Assembly (NCBI RefSeq): GCF_004310685.1 | Contig: NZ_SISG01000002.1 | Coordinates: 181,952 to 245,951, forward strand | Length of the DNA: 64,000 bases | Direction of reading: 5' to 3' | Source of the DNA: Glaciihabitans arcticus | GTDB taxonomy: Bacteria > Actinomycetota > Actinomycetes > Actinomycetales > Microbacteriaceae | In this document: positions 48,501 to 57,345 of the stretch, in pieces | How the letters are laid out: each line of letters starts with the position of its first letter | Numbering within the stretch: the first letter of the stretch is position 1 | The notes under the pieces: generated by a model | Databases searched by the model: none | Told to the model about the DNA's origin: nothing | Seen by the model: the letters and a program-made list of their open reading frames with translations, nothing else | Position numbers and translations under genes: made by a program

Positions 48501-49925
48501 GCGTTCGGCCGCGGCACGCATGCGGGCCGTGACGATGGCGGTGAGTTCGCGCAGGCGTTCGCGGCGGGTGTCATCGGTGTTGCCGATCAGGGCGACGACG
48601 CTCTTGCCCGCTTGGGCGTGCGGCAGCCACTGCACCCACTCCCAATAGGGCGCGTCGGCGTCGTCGCACAGAACGACGATCTGAGTGTCGCGCGGCGAGC
48701 GCAGGGTGGCGAGCGAGGCGACCATGGCGCGAGTCGTCGAGCGGGTCACGTCCTCCGGCCCGGCGATGCCCAGGACACCGGATGCGAGGTCCGCGGCAAC
48801 CGGCGTCGGCGACACTCCCACGCGGCGTGACAGCACGCGATCCGATTGGCCGCCGCCCTCGAAGCGCACATCGAGGTCGACCTCGCTGACCCCGAAGCGA
48901 AGCTGGAGCGAGTCGGCATCGATCTTGCGGCGCTCCCACAGGCGCGAGAGGGGGCGGGTCGCGATGTCGGCGATGACGACGGGGTCGGGCGAGCGGTACC
49001 AGGCGTCGAGGCGCTGCTCGCGCACGAACTGGGCGATGCGGTCGCGGGCGTTGCCGAGGTCGCGCACCCAGGTGTCGAAGGTGCGGATGCCCTTCTTCTT
49101 GGCGCGGGCGCGGTTCGTCATAAACGTTCCGACGACCATGATCGGCGAGGCCGCGGCCATGATCAGCATCACGGGACGCTGGAACACGAACGCCATGGTC
49201 ACGCCGAGCACGACGGGGATCAGCGCGGAGAGCCAGGGCAGCGGCGTCTTGTCGTCCTCTTCGGGGCGGTCGCCGGGCAGCACAACGGCCGGCGCCTTCT
49301 TCGCGAGCGCGATGCGGGAGGGGCGGTTGAAGCCGCGCATGCCGACCTCGTCGGGCGAGATGTCGGCCTCGGAGTACGGCTCGATGCCGATGCGGAACAG
49401 CGAGCTGCCGATCTGCAGGATGTCGGCCGGAACGATCGCCCGCGGCTCCTTGACCTCCTCGCCGTTCACCCAGACGGACGCGTCGGGGCTCGGCAGTTCG
49501 AGGGATGCGCGCAGCGGGCCCGCTCCCCCGGGAATCTCGCTCGCGGCGAGGGTCAGGGTCGCGTGGTGGCTCGCGATGTGCGGGTCGGCGATGCAGAGGT
49601 CCATCGAGCCGGAGCCGCCGATGGTGAGCGACTGCCCGGGGCGCAGCGCAAAGGCCTCGCCCGAGAACGGTCCGCCGATGACCTCGAGTCGGGGAGACCC
49701 CGACGCGATCGGACGGGCTCCGCTGGATGGCAGCACCGAGCCGCTGAAGATGCGGGCGTCGCCGAGCGAGACGCTCGGTTCATCCCCCGGAGCGATAAGT
49801 TCGGGCGCGACGCCGATGCTCTCGGCGAGCTCGGCGACCGAGGTGTCCTCGGTGACGTCGAGGAGCCAGGACTTCGCGCCGGCGGAACCCGAACCACCGC
49901 GCGCAATGCTGAGCCTGACGTTCAT
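45570..49925 (-). CDS. EccC/EssC-type type VII secretion ATPase with N-terminal FHA
   Basis: 1451 residues. The start has a beta-grasp-like part and an FHA-like domain (SLTIGGSGSMDLCIADPHIASHHATL) in the first ~190 residues, then two membrane helices (about 225-265) and three FtsK/SpoIIIE-type ATPase domains. P-loops are GTTGSGKSE (~645), GGAQSGRTT (~980, near-canonical) and GDRGSGKST (~1280); IDEFAELKAEHPEF is the Walker B of the first. The N-terminal FHA links it to firmicute EssC/YukBA, while the genes around are actinobacterial. The stop of the upstream secreted gene overlaps its ATG. It drives export of WXG100 substrates. Confidence 0.95.
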   Translation of the reverse strand: MNVRLSIARGGSGSAGAKSWLLDVTEDTSVAELAESIGVAPELIAPGDEPSVSLGDARIFSGSVLPSSGARPIASGSPRLEVIGGPFSGEAFALRPGQSLTIGGSGSMDLCIADPHIASHHATLTLAASEIPGGAGPLRASLELPSPDASVWVNGEEVKEPRAIVPADILQIGSSLFRIGIEPYSEADISPDEVGMRGFNRPSRIALAKKAPAVVLPGDRPEEDDKTPLPWLSALIPVVLGVTMAFVFQRPVMLIMAAASPIMVVGTFMTNRARAKKKGIRTFDTWVRDLGNARDRIAQFVREQRLDAWYRSPDPVVIADIATRPLSRLWERRKIDADSLQLRFGVSEVDLDVRFEGGGQSDRVLSRRVGVSPTPVAADLASGVLGIAGPEDVTRSTTRAMVASLATLRSPRDTQIVVLCDDADAPYWEWVQWLPHAQAGKSVVALIGNTDDTRRERLRELTAIVTARMRAAAERGIAGFDSHIVVVLDGARRYRTLPGMVQLLEMGAQAGVYFIAIDSDRSRLPEEAKTVIQVDDDDPSLAHFESASVYYPSVLLDGISVPTAEGIARSLCSIKHIGGAGDEAMLPTSVRFVSLLGIDLDDPKKVVEKWEAVPRRTNVVVGAGLEGEYAVDIATDGPHALIAGTTGSGKSEFLQALIVSLALSNRPDALNFVLIDYKGASAFDDFEGLPHRVGTVTNLDARETERALVSLDAELKRRESVLRIDEFKVKDVDAAWDKNPELAAKSGLARLMIVIDEFAELKAEHPEFINGLVRIARVGRSLGVHLILATQRPSGSVTPEMQSNINLRVALRVTDRSDSTDVLGSAEASLISVATPGRGYVRAGVGGAPVGFQTARVAGIRPGAQRTRKVLPRKVPMEWSGVGFMPRFPNADGPQSARLDQDDTDLRALVSLIADAAKLMNIPRNPSPWLVPLPNVLPVSRIEDSDASETAIVIGLEDVPDEQRQRPLLWDLATDSHLLFIGGAQSGRTTVLRTLLGQVVSRQSPADAHLYIIDYGNGGLLPLGVTPHAGAVVTQLEHARLPRLLGRIIEELARRQTVLSAAAVGTIAEQRRTAASPEAKLPYIVVALDGWERVMSSLSPDDLPGFRDQVMRILREGPAVGVRFVITADRGVVGEKIAGFIDTQYVLPLRDPGDYRSAGIMIREVPENMAPGRLMFGPAGREAQVAVIGRDPSAEAQAVTLKVIADSVRDHYRANPMSVSLARPFRVDVLPTNVALSKVHELPLASGCTAEFPTMGVGGDELSRYTIGWPDAGGFAVIGDRGSGKSTTLASLGHQLQWSQTPMAIVAARESALTEWAAASSIPRLSSAQTTAAELEAALAPLGTGRITLLIDDLESLAGSPLELAIMQSKARFVFCVSLGFETASKQFSGPFGEVRKHQQGVLLSPTAAMFGQQVFNLRIPRYMLGRSAPGSGVLFHQGDWTQVQVPDPSQ

Positions 49926-51052
49926 GATTTCCCCTTGGTGTCGGCCCTGCCGGTTACCCGGTCGAGCACGGTCTTCAGTGGTGCGAAAAGTCCTGCGGCT
50001 ACCGCGTCCTCTTCTTCGACGACGGGCCGCACCGGAATTACAGTTGCCTTCTTGTTCGCAGCGCTTGAAGGCAGAATACCTGCCGGCCAGTCCGCTTCGA
50101 GATCGCTCGGGATGACGGTCACGCTGCCGGTGGCCTGCTCCCCGGCGGCCGAGAGCACGTGGAACGAGAACTGATCGGCGCTCGTGGAGTCGGCTGCCGG
50201 CGTGAACGTGGCGAGCCCCTCACGGTCGCAGACCGCCGTGCCGAGCACGGCCAGGCCGCAGCCGAGGAAGGTGACGGGTTCTCCCGCGGAGTCGTTGACG
50301 AGCTCGGCGAGGTCGATCGGCTCGGTCAGCTCGTTCGAGTGCACCACCACGTGTAGCGCGGTGAGCGAAGTCTCGCCGGCCGCGTACACGTTGACGGTGA
50401 GCGGCACGATCTGTGACTTCTGCTTGAAGGGGTCGGTTGCGCGCACGGCGAGCGCGATGGTTCCCGTGTACCCGGGCTTCGTCGCGATCTCGATGTGGGT
50501 ACGGGTGGCCCAGGCGTCGGCCACGTCGGCGGGGAGCATCTCGAGGATCTCGAGTTTCGGGCCATCCTCTGCACAGCCCTCGCAGGCGATGTTCAGGTCG
50601 GACAGCGGCAGAAGGATGCGCGAACCGCTCGGGAAGGGGTACGCGTAGACCAGCTCGGGCACGGCCGGGATGAGCGGCGGCGCCATCGAGACGCGGTAGT
50701 TGACGGTGAGCCGCTGGCCGCCATTGCGCAGCTGCACGGGGAACACGACCTCTTCGAACTTCGGGTCGTACTCGTCCGCGGTGAACGTCATCTTGTCCGC
50801 CTCGCAGGTGAAACCGATCTCCGGCGCGGGAGTGCTGAGCGCTTTACAGTTGGCGATCGTCCAGCCGCCGGCCATACCGGCCTCGAACTCGGCCTCGTAG
50901 GGAATCGCGACCTCGACGGGGTTGACCGGAGGCTTCTCTTCCTCCTCGCCCTCCTCGCCGGCGGCGAACGCGCTGCCGAATCCGAGGGGGATGAGCACGG
51001 CGCTGGCGAGCAGCAGGGCGGCTGCGGCTCTCGCGGGTCTCATGCCTCCCAT
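49922..51052 (-). CDS. secreted protein of the type VII locus
   Basis: 376 residues from the ATG at 51052 (GGGAGA about 8 nt upstream; an ATG at 51043 is also possible). A signal peptide (ALLLASAVLIPLGFGSAFA) is followed by a Glu-rich run and several Ig/cadherin-like beta domains with paired cysteines (NCKALST ... FTCEADK, CEGCAEDG, GCGLAVLGTAVCD). The C-terminal tail is cytoplasmic-like and charged. Its stop overlaps the start of the EccC-type gene (ATGA), so it is the first gene of that transcript. Function unknown; probably a surface component of the secretion apparatus. Confidence 0.75.
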   Translation of the reverse strand: MGGMRPARAAAALLLASAVLIPLGFGSAFAAGEEGEEEEKPPVNPVEVAIPYEAEFEAGMAGGWTIANCKALSTPAPEIGFTCEADKMTFTADEYDPKFEEVVFPVQLRNGGQRLTVNYRVSMAPPLIPAVPELVYAYPFPSGSRILLPLSDLNIACEGCAEDGPKLEILEMLPADVADAWATRTHIEIATKPGYTGTIALAVRATDPFKQKSQIVPLTVNVYAAGETSLTALHVVVHSNELTEPIDLAELVNDSAGEPVTFLGCGLAVLGTAVCDREGLATFTPAADSTSADQFSFHVLSAAGEQATGSVTVIPSDLEADWPAGILPSSAANKKATVIPVRPVVEEEDAVAAGLFAPLKTVLDRVTGRADTKGKS

Positions 51053-51116
51053 CCTGCCAGTCTCCCGAAGCCGTGGATACGAACCCGAGGATTCTGCGCG
51101 TATACAAGCGCCCGAT

Positions 51117-51752
51117 ATGATGCGAACCATGACTATCGCGCCAGGCACCGCCGGCGGCCCAGCTCTCGCTGAGGCCCCCGCGGACGAAGGCCAGCGCCGA
51201 CTGGGCTGGTCGGTCGGCCAGCCGATGCTGTTCGAGACCTGGGGCGTTCCCGCCGACAGCAGCAAACGCAGCCTCTCCACCGGCGAGAGCGTGCTGCCCG
51301 AACTGGCCGAAGACAAAGCTGTTGCGAAGAGCTTCTTCCGCCACCCCGCCTTCATCGTGTCAATCTCGACAACGATCGTCGCCGTCGTCGTCGGTGTGGT
51401 GATGACCGTCATGGGTGTGCTCGGTGACGGACCGGCGAAGGTCTCCGATCTCGCGATCACCGGGGGCGAGGGCAACGTGCACCTCACCTGGACCGGCCCG
51501 GATGTGCCGTTCAGCCTGTACGTGATCGAACCCGGATCCGACGAGGTGCTCGACGTCTCCCAGCTCGTGCGCAAGGGCAGCGAAGCCTGGGTGCCGAAGT
51601 TCGCCGACCTCATCACCGACGACTCGTGCTTCGTGGTGCGCGCCGCGGAGACGAGCGGCGATGTGACGCTCGACCCGTCGAACCTCGAGAGCCAGGGCGC
51701 CGCGAGCGTCTGCGTCGCCGATGCGACTGATGCAACCGATGCGCCCGAGTAG
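51117..51752 (+). CDS. membrane-anchored protein with fibronectin-like outer domain
   Basis: 211 residues from ATG at 51117 (51129 possible; no clear RBS, may be leaderless). A polar N-terminal part of about 80 residues lies inside, one helix (FIVSISTTIVAVVVGVVMTVMGVL) crosses the membrane, and the outer part is a fibronectin-III-like domain (VHLTWTGPDVPFSLYVIEPGSD). Divergent from the large secreted gene of the type VII locus and overlapping the next lipoprotein gene, so it probably belongs to that locus. Not recognised further. Confidence 0.7.
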   Translation: MMRTMTIAPGTAGGPALAEAPADEGQRRLGWSVGQPMLFETWGVPADSSKRSLSTGESVLPELAEDKAVAKSFFRHPAFIVSISTTIVAVVVGVVMTVMGVLGDGPAKVSDLAITGGEGNVHLTWTGPDVPFSLYVIEPGSDEVLDVSQLVRKGSEAWVPKFADLITDDSCFVVRAAETSGDVTLDPSNLESQGAASVCVADATDATDAPE

Positions 51753-52518
51753 GGCACTCCTTCTTCTCGCCGTGGCCGTGACCCTCACGGGTTGCGCGGG
51801 TTCCGGCCAGGCGCTGGTCGTCCCCACCAATATCCCGCTCGACCAGGTCGAGATCGACGATCCTGCCCGCAACGGCATCGAGTACCTCGCCGGGCCCGAC
51901 GCGCTCGATTCGGTGATCCTCGCTTCCCGTGAGCAGCGATGGGTGAGCATGGTCGGCACGTTCACCGAGCGACTCCCGGCACCCGAAGGGGAACGCGACC
52001 CCGTGAACGGGTTGTCGGTCGCCGTCGAGGTGCGCGGGTCATCCACCGACTATGAGGCGACCCTCACGGCCGGCAAACTCAGCGGTGCGGTGCGCGTGCA
52101 GGATGACGTTGCTGTCGCTCGCGGCAACGCGGCGTTCCTGGCCCAGGCAGGGCTCGATGCCGACGCCGTCGCCGTCGCCGCGGCGGGTGCCGAGTGGGCC
52201 TGCCTGCCCACCGGACGCTTCGCCGTCGCCGAGTGGGGCTCGCTGCTCGACCCGGTCGGACTCATCTCCGACCTGCTGATCGTCGAAGGCGAGTCGGAGA
52301 TCTCGGTCTCGACCGGCCCCGTCGTCGACGACACCCTCTCGCTCGTCGTCGGTGCCGGGCCGGGGCCGATCGGCTCGCTGAGCGTATCCGCCATCGGCGC
52401 ACCGCTTCCGACCACCCTCGACGCCGCCGATGCAAGTGGACTCGGCAGCTTCACCTTCAGCGAGTGGGGCGTCGACCCCAAGCTCGAAGAGCCCTCGTCA
52501 CTCGCCAGCTGCGGCTAG
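51721..52518 (+). CDS. hypothetical lipoprotein
   Basis: 265 residues from ATG at 51721; ATG codons at 51730 and 51739 are also possible, and all overlap the previous gene. A lipobox LTGC follows a short hydrophobic stretch, so it is lipid-anchored. Mature part is beta-rich with two paired cysteines (EWACLPTGRF ... LASCG). Transcribed with the preceding membrane protein. Overlaps the convergent DUF1697 gene by 21 bases. Not recognised. Confidence 0.7.
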   Translation: MRLMQPMRPSRALLLLAVAVTLTGCAGSGQALVVPTNIPLDQVEIDDPARNGIEYLAGPDALDSVILASREQRWVSMVGTFTERLPAPEGERDPVNGLSVAVEVRGSSTDYEATLTAGKLSGAVRVQDDVAVARGNAAFLAQAGLDADAVAVAAAGAEWACLPTGRFAVAEWGSLLDPVGLISDLLIVEGESEISVSTGPVVDDTLSLVVGAGPGPIGSLSVSAIGAPLPTTLDAADASGLGSFTFSEWGVDPKLEEPSSLASCG

Positions 52519-53028
52519 CAGGTCGATCAGCTTCTGCACGGTCGTGAGGTTGCGGCCGGTGCCCGGTGTGCCGATCGCGCGCATGATCGGGTCGATCTTC
52601 ATGCTCGGGGTGCCCGCGCCGTTCGCGTAGCGGATGTGCATGTCCCGGCCGAGCACGGCCCACTCATCGTCGCCCGTCGCGAAAGTCTGCGCCTTGTTGA
52701 TGGCAGTCTGTGCAGGCTCTTCCTTCAAGAAGGTCACGTAGGAATACTTCGGGTTGTCGACCTCGAAGGGATGCGCGGCGAGCGCCGCCTCCAGCTCGGC
52801 TTGCGTCCGCGAGGTGATATCCCGGAAGAACCCGTACTTCTCCTCGATCGCGGATTCGAGCTTCTTCTCGAAGCCTGCGGGAGCCGTGGCCAGGAGGTTG
52901 CCGCTGGCGATGTAGGTCGCGACATCCCGAGCACCGAGCTCTTCGGCGAGCGCCCGCAGCTCGGCCGTCGGCAGCTTCGCGGTGCCGCCCACGTTCACCG
53001 CTCGGAGGAGGAAAGCGCGCCTGGTCAT
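52498..53028 (-). CDS. DUF1697 domain protein
   Basis: 176 residues; the family features RAFLLRAVNVGGTAKLPTAEL near the start and YIASGNLLATAP are clear, and a helical end with GRNLTTVQKLIDLL. DUF1697 proteins are small cytoplasmic proteins of unknown function, conserved in many bacteria. Divergent from sufS with 91 bp between. Confidence 0.92.
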   Translation of the reverse strand: MTRRAFLLRAVNVGGTAKLPTAELRALAEELGARDVATYIASGNLLATAPAGFEKKLESAIEEKYGFFRDITSRTQAELEAALAAHPFEVDNPKYSYVTFLKEEPAQTAINKAQTFATGDDEWAVLGRDMHIRYANGAGTPSMKIDPIMRAIGTPGTGRNLTTVQKLIDLLAAAGE

Positions 53029-53119
53029 GGCGCAAGTCTGGCAGCACCGGCTGTCACCTGGGCAGCGCGCGCGCGCCGAACACGTCAGACTGGATGTACC
53101 GGCTCAATCGAAGGAACAC

Positions 53120-54391
53120 GTGAACACCGCAGCACCCCTCACCGAATCCGAGATCCTCGCTATTCGCGGTGACTTTCCGATCCTTGCGACCGAGGTGAAC
53201 GGTCAACCACTCGTGTACCTGGACTCCGGCGCGACCTCGCAGAAACCGCTGTCCGTGCTGGACGCGGAGCGCAAGTTCTCCCTGCGCCGCAATTCGGCCG
53301 TCCACCGCGGCGCCCACACCCTCGCCGCCGAGGCGACCGAGGAATTCGAGGACGCCCGCGAGACCGTGGCCCGCTTTGTCGGCGCCCGGCCCGACGAGAT
53401 CGTCTGGACCAGCAACGCGACCGAGGGCATCAACCTGCTCGCCTACGCGTTCTCCAACGCGTCGACCGCCGGCCCCGCGTACGCGGATCTCGCGCTAAAG
53501 CCGGGCGACGAGATCCTCGTGACCGAGCTCGAGCACCACGCCAACCTCATCCCGTGGCAGCAGCTCGCGCAACGCACCGGAGCAACGCTTCGGTATATCC
53601 CGGTCGACGATGACGGCGTGCTGCTTCCTGCCGACGACTTCATCACCGCACGCACGCGCATCGTCGCGTTCTCGCATGTCTCCAACGTGCTCGGCATCAT
53701 CAATCCGGTCGCTCAGATCGTGGCGGCCGCCCACGCGGTCGGCGCCCTCGTGGTGCTCGACGCCTGCCAGTCGGCGCCGCACCTGCCGCTCGACCTGCGT
53801 GCCCTCGACGTCGACTTCGCCGTGTTCTCCGGTCACAAGATGCTCGGGCCGACCGGCATCGGCGCGCTCTACGGGCGCCGGGCCCTGCTGAACGCGCTTC
53901 CCCCGTTCCTCACCGGCGGCTCAATGATCACCACGGTCACCATGGAGGCCGCCGAGTTCCTGCCCGCGCCCCAGCGCTTTGAGGCGGGCACCCAGCGGGT
54001 ATCCCAGGCCATCGCCCTCGCGAGCGCCGTCGACTACCTGGGCGCGATCGGCATGGATCGCGTCGCCGCCCACGGCACCCTCATGAGCCGGCGCCTCATC
54101 GACGGCCTCTCGGCCATCGCCGGAGTGCGCGTTCTTGGCGCGAGCGGCGAACGAGTCGGGCTCGCGAGTTTCGATGTGCCGGGCATCCACTCACACGACA
54201 TGGGCCAGTTCCTCGATGACCGCGGCATCGCCGTGCGCGTCGGCCACCACTGCGCGCAGCCGCTGCACCGCCGACTCGGGCTCATCTCCAGCACCCGCGC
54301 GAGCGCGAGCATCTACACCACTGAAGCCGAGATCGACTTCTTCCTCCAGGGCGTCGCCGACGCCCGCACCTTCTTCGGAGTGACCTCATGA
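53120..54391 (+). CDS. sufS: cysteine desulfurase (SufS-type)
   Basis: 423 residues from GTG at 53120 (AAGGA 4 nt upstream). Pyridoxal-phosphate enzyme that takes sulfur from cysteine for Fe-S clusters. PLP lysine in FSGHKMLGPTGIG, PLP-contacting LEHHANLIPWQ, and the active-site cysteine loop VRVGHHCAQPLH of group-II enzymes are intact. Overlaps sufU by 4 bases, so sulfur is passed to that partner. Confidence 0.95.
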   Translation: MNTAAPLTESEILAIRGDFPILATEVNGQPLVYLDSGATSQKPLSVLDAERKFSLRRNSAVHRGAHTLAAEATEEFEDARETVARFVGARPDEIVWTSNATEGINLLAYAFSNASTAGPAYADLALKPGDEILVTELEHHANLIPWQQLAQRTGATLRYIPVDDDGVLLPADDFITARTRIVAFSHVSNVLGIINPVAQIVAAAHAVGALVVLDACQSAPHLPLDLRALDVDFAVFSGHKMLGPTGIGALYGRRALLNALPPFLTGGSMITTVTMEAAEFLPAPQRFEAGTQRVSQAIALASAVDYLGAIGMDRVAAHGTLMSRRLIDGLSAIAGVRVLGASGERVGLASFDVPGIHSHDMGQFLDDRGIAVRVGHHCAQPLHRRLGLISSTRASASIYTTEAEIDFFLQGVADARTFFGVTS

Positions 54392-54819
54392 GCGACCTCG
54401 ACGGTCTCTACCAGCAGCTGATCCTCGACCACTCGAAGGCGCCGCACGGCCGCCACCCCATCGAAGATGTCACGGCGTCGTCCCACCAGGTCAACCCCAC
54501 CTGTGGTGACGAGGTCACTGTTTCTTTACGAGTGCGGGATGACGTCATCCAGGCCCTCGGCTGGGAGGGCCACGGCTGCGCGATCTCCCAGGCCTCGGCG
54601 TCGCTGCTCAGCACTCTCGTCACCGGGCAGACTGTTGCCGAGGCTACGTCGCTGCTGGCCGACTTCCGGGTGGCGATGCGCTCCCGCGGAACGATCGAGC
54701 TCGACGAGGATCGCTTCGGCGATGCGATCGCGCTCAACGGGGTCTCGCGCTACGTGGCTCGGGTCAAGTGCGCGATGCTCTCGTGGGTGGCGCTGGAGCG
54801 GGCGCTCGAGGTCGACTAG
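54388..54819 (+). CDS. sufU: Fe-S assembly scaffold/sulfur acceptor (SufU)
   Basis: 143 residues. The three conserved cysteines are in NPTCGDEV, GHGCAISQA and RVKCAMLSW, with Asp after the first, as in zinc-binding SufU that accepts sulfur from SufS. Starts within the sufS stop and ends overlapping the convergent split-barrel gene by 4 bases. Confidence 0.95.
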   Translation: MSDLDGLYQQLILDHSKAPHGRHPIEDVTASSHQVNPTCGDEVTVSLRVRDDVIQALGWEGHGCAISQASASLLSTLVTGQTVAEATSLLADFRVAMRSRGTIELDEDRFGDAIALNGVSRYVARVKCAMLSWVALERALEVD

Positions 54820-55208
54820 GCAGTGAAGCGCCGCACCTTCGTCGGCGTGAGCACGATCCGCACGAGGTCCATACCCGACCAGTCGTCGAGCTTGTCGGGT
54901 TCCCGGTAGCGGGCCGACAGGCGGTCGGCGAGTTCGAGCGCGCCGTCCGGGGTGACGGCAACCGAGCCCTCGACCGCGACACAGTGCTCGGGCTCCCCCA
55001 TCGGAGCCGACACCACGATGGATGCCCGCGGATCGGCCTCGAGCCGGCGCACTCGCGGCGAGCTGGTGAGCGAGAAGATCTGAACGTCGTCGCCGGCCAC
55101 CTCGAACCACACGGGTCGCGGAGCAGGAATGCCGCCGGCGTCGGGAATCGCCGTGATCATCGCAAAGAGCGGGCGAGTGAGAAGTTCGAGGTCGCGTTCG
55201 GTGAACAT
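54816..55208 (-). CDS. pyridoxamine 5'-phosphate oxidase-like FMN/F420-binding protein
   Basis: 130 residues of split-beta-barrel fold: FAMITAIPDAGGIPAPRPVWFEV and the strand pair VQIFSLTSSPRVRRLEADPRASIVVS are typical of the PPOX class F420/FMN family. Probably a flavin or F420-dependent reductase of unknown substrate. Monocistronic, minus strand, overlapping sufU. Confidence 0.85.
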   Translation of the reverse strand: MFTERDLELLTRPLFAMITAIPDAGGIPAPRPVWFEVAGDDVQIFSLTSSPRVRRLEADPRASIVVSAPMGEPEHCVAVEGSVAVTPDGALELADRLSARYREPDKLDDWSGMDLVRIVLTPTKVRRFTA

Positions 55209-55255
55209 CGAATCAGGCTACGCGAGGGATCCGGGAACGCATCCCGAACAGAATG

Positions 55256-55329
55256 TAGCGAGGGCGGGACTCGAACCCGCGACACCACGATTATGAGTCG
55301 TGTGCTCTAACCACCTGAGCTACCCCGCC
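55256..55329 (-). tRNA. tRNA-Met (CAT)
   Basis: 74 nt. All arms fold: acceptor GGCGGGG pairs with CCTCGCT, anticodon stem CACGA/TCGTG with loop CTCATAA gives CAT, and TpsiC arm GCGGG-TTCGAGT-CCCGC. No encoded CCA. The loop and elongator-like features suit methionine (initiator not excluded). Confidence 0.93.
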
Positions 55330-55360
55330 GCGCCGAATCCGATCGAAGACCGAATCAACG

Positions 55361-55432
<72 letters not shown>

Positions 55433-55527
55433 GCAAACGTGTCGCGGCGCACGAAGCTCCGCGCCATTTTGGCACCGTAAGAGACTAGCATCCGCGAGGG
55501 CCTCTCGCGCACACACCCGAACGGGGT

Positions 55528-57345
55528 CTAGAACGACGGAAGCACGATTCCGGGCAGCCGCCAGACGGTGAAGCTCGGTCCGTCGCCCCAGAGACGCGAG
55601 TCCGTTGCATCCGTCTCGCCCCACAGCAGTTCGGGATGCCCGTCGAGCTCGACCTCCACGTCGAACGCCGCGCGAGCCGCGACCACGAGCACACACTCGT
55701 CCGCGTGTTCGCGCACGTAGACCAGCACATCCTCACCGGCGTGCAACCAGCGGATGCCACCCTCGTTCAGCGCCACATGGTCGCGCCGAAGGTGAATGAG
55801 CTGCGTGTACAGGTCGATGGTCGACGCGGACGCATCGCGCTCGTCCCACGGCATTGGGGAGCGCGAGTGCTCCCCGTCGTCGCCGACGAGACCGAACTCG
55901 TCGCCCGCGAAGACCACCGGGATACCCGGGAGGGTGACCGACATCCCGAACGCAACCGGCACAGCACCGTCGAGGGCGCTCGTGCGGAAGCGGGCCGTGT
56001 CATGCGTGTCGAGCGCATTCATGTTGTGCAGGCGCACCCGCCACGGGAAGCCGGCGGCGAAGCGCTGATGCGCCTCGAACACGTCGAGGCCGGTGTACGA
56101 CGGGATGGTGCCGTACGGCAGCCCGAAGAACCACGACTTCTCGACCCGCTTGGACAGCCAGCCCCAGATCGGCCGGGTGAAGTTGGCGTACGTCATGGCG
56201 CCGTGCCAGCCGTCGCCCTCGAAGTCACCGAGGGCGTCGTTCGTCGACTCCCCGAGCAGGATCGTGTCGGGGTTCACGTCGATCATCGTCTTGCGGATGG
56301 TCTGGCGCACTTCCGCGTTCAGATCCTGGTCGAGGTAGCGGCCGGTCATGTTCGCGACGTCGATGCGCCAGCCGTCGAAGTTGTACGGCGCCTTCAGCCA
56401 CTTGGCCACAACAGAATGCTCGCCCTCGATGAAACGGCGACGCAGCTCAGGCGCGGCCCAGTTGAACTTGGGCAGCGACGGCACCCCGAGCCACGAGACG
56501 TAACTCTTCTGCTCAGGGTCGAGCCAGTAGTAGAACTCGCTCTCCGGTGCGCCCGGCGTGAGATGGGATGACGTGAACCATTCGTGCGCGTCACCGGAGT
56601 GGTTCGATGTGAGATCGCCGATAACGCTGAGACCGCGAGCGTGAGCGGCATCCACCAAAGAGATCAAGGCGTCGTCGCCACCGAGCAGCGGGTCGACCGT
56701 AGTGAATGAGAGGGCGTCGTAGCGGTGGTTGGAGTGGGCGGGGAAGACCGGGGTCAGGTAGACCATCGTCACGCCGAGGTCGACCAGGTGATCGAGCTTC
56801 TGCTCGATGCCCAGCAGGTCGCCGCCGTAGAACTGGCGGGCGGTCGAGGGGCCGATATGGATGGGCTCATCCGTCCACTCGGCGGGCTCGGCCCAGATCG
56901 GCAGCTCGCGACCGTCGGCCTCGCTCGATCGCGCGAAACGGTCGGGGAAGATCTGGTACATCACCGTGTTCTTCGCCCACGGCGGAGGGGCCGGGTAGGA
57001 GACGAACTTGAAGTCCTCGGAGTCGCGGGTCTCGATCAGGCTGTAGCCGCTCGAACCGAGCCAGCCGGTCGACCCGTCCTCGAGCACGAACAGGAATCGG
57101 TAGCCGTGCACCGGGTTCTCGACCCGGAGCGGCGCCTCCCACCAATCCCAACCGCCTGTCGAGGCGACCAGCGTGGCGTCGGTGAAGTGCGGCTCGTGGT
57201 CGGGATTCGACCGGGTGCGGATCGAATGAACGGGGCCGAAATCACTCGGGACTCGAACTCGGACGCGCACGACATCCCCGAGTTCGGGTGTCTGCGTCGA
57301 CACATAGAGAGGTGATCCGTCGTGATGAGGTACCCGTTTGCCCAC
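55528..57345 (-). CDS. GH13 alpha-amylase-family enzyme (maltodextrin-acting)
   Basis: 605 residues, GTG start that overlaps the permease stop by one base. An N-terminal beta domain (about 1-110) is followed by the (beta/alpha)8 barrel. Motifs: MVYLTPVFPAHSNHRYD, nucleophile in FDGWRIDVANMTGR, acid/base in LLGESTND, and HDTARF for the transition-state Asp. This is the cyclomaltodextrinase/neopullulanase-like subgroup, cytoplasmic (no signal), fitting uptake of maltodextrin by the upstream MalEFG-type genes. Ends a malE-F-G-GH13 operon. Confidence 0.92.
   Translation of the reverse strand: MGKRVPHHDGSPLYVSTQTPELGDVVRVRVRVPSDFGPVHSIRTRSNPDHEPHFTDATLVASTGGWDWWEAPLRVENPVHGYRFLFVLEDGSTGWLGSSGYSLIETRDSEDFKFVSYPAPPPWAKNTVMYQIFPDRFARSSEADGRELPIWAEPAEWTDEPIHIGPSTARQFYGGDLLGIEQKLDHLVDLGVTMVYLTPVFPAHSNHRYDALSFTTVDPLLGGDDALISLVDAAHARGLSVIGDLTSNHSGDAHEWFTSSHLTPGAPESEFYYWLDPEQKSYVSWLGVPSLPKFNWAAPELRRRFIEGEHSVVAKWLKAPYNFDGWRIDVANMTGRYLDQDLNAEVRQTIRKTMIDVNPDTILLGESTNDALGDFEGDGWHGAMTYANFTRPIWGWLSKRVEKSWFFGLPYGTIPSYTGLDVFEAHQRFAAGFPWRVRLHNMNALDTHDTARFRTSALDGAVPVAFGMSVTLPGIPVVFAGDEFGLVGDDGEHSRSPMPWDERDASASTIDLYTQLIHLRRDHVALNEGGIRWLHAGEDVLVYVREHADECVLVVAARAAFDVEVELDGHPELLWGETDATDSRLWGDGPSFTVWRLPGIVLPSF

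Noticed and set aside
46812..48830. Plus-strand reading frame of about 670 codons opposite the EccC-type gene
   Set aside because: Charged low-complexity sequence typical of an antisense frame in GC-rich DNA; the minus strand carries three intact ATPase domains.
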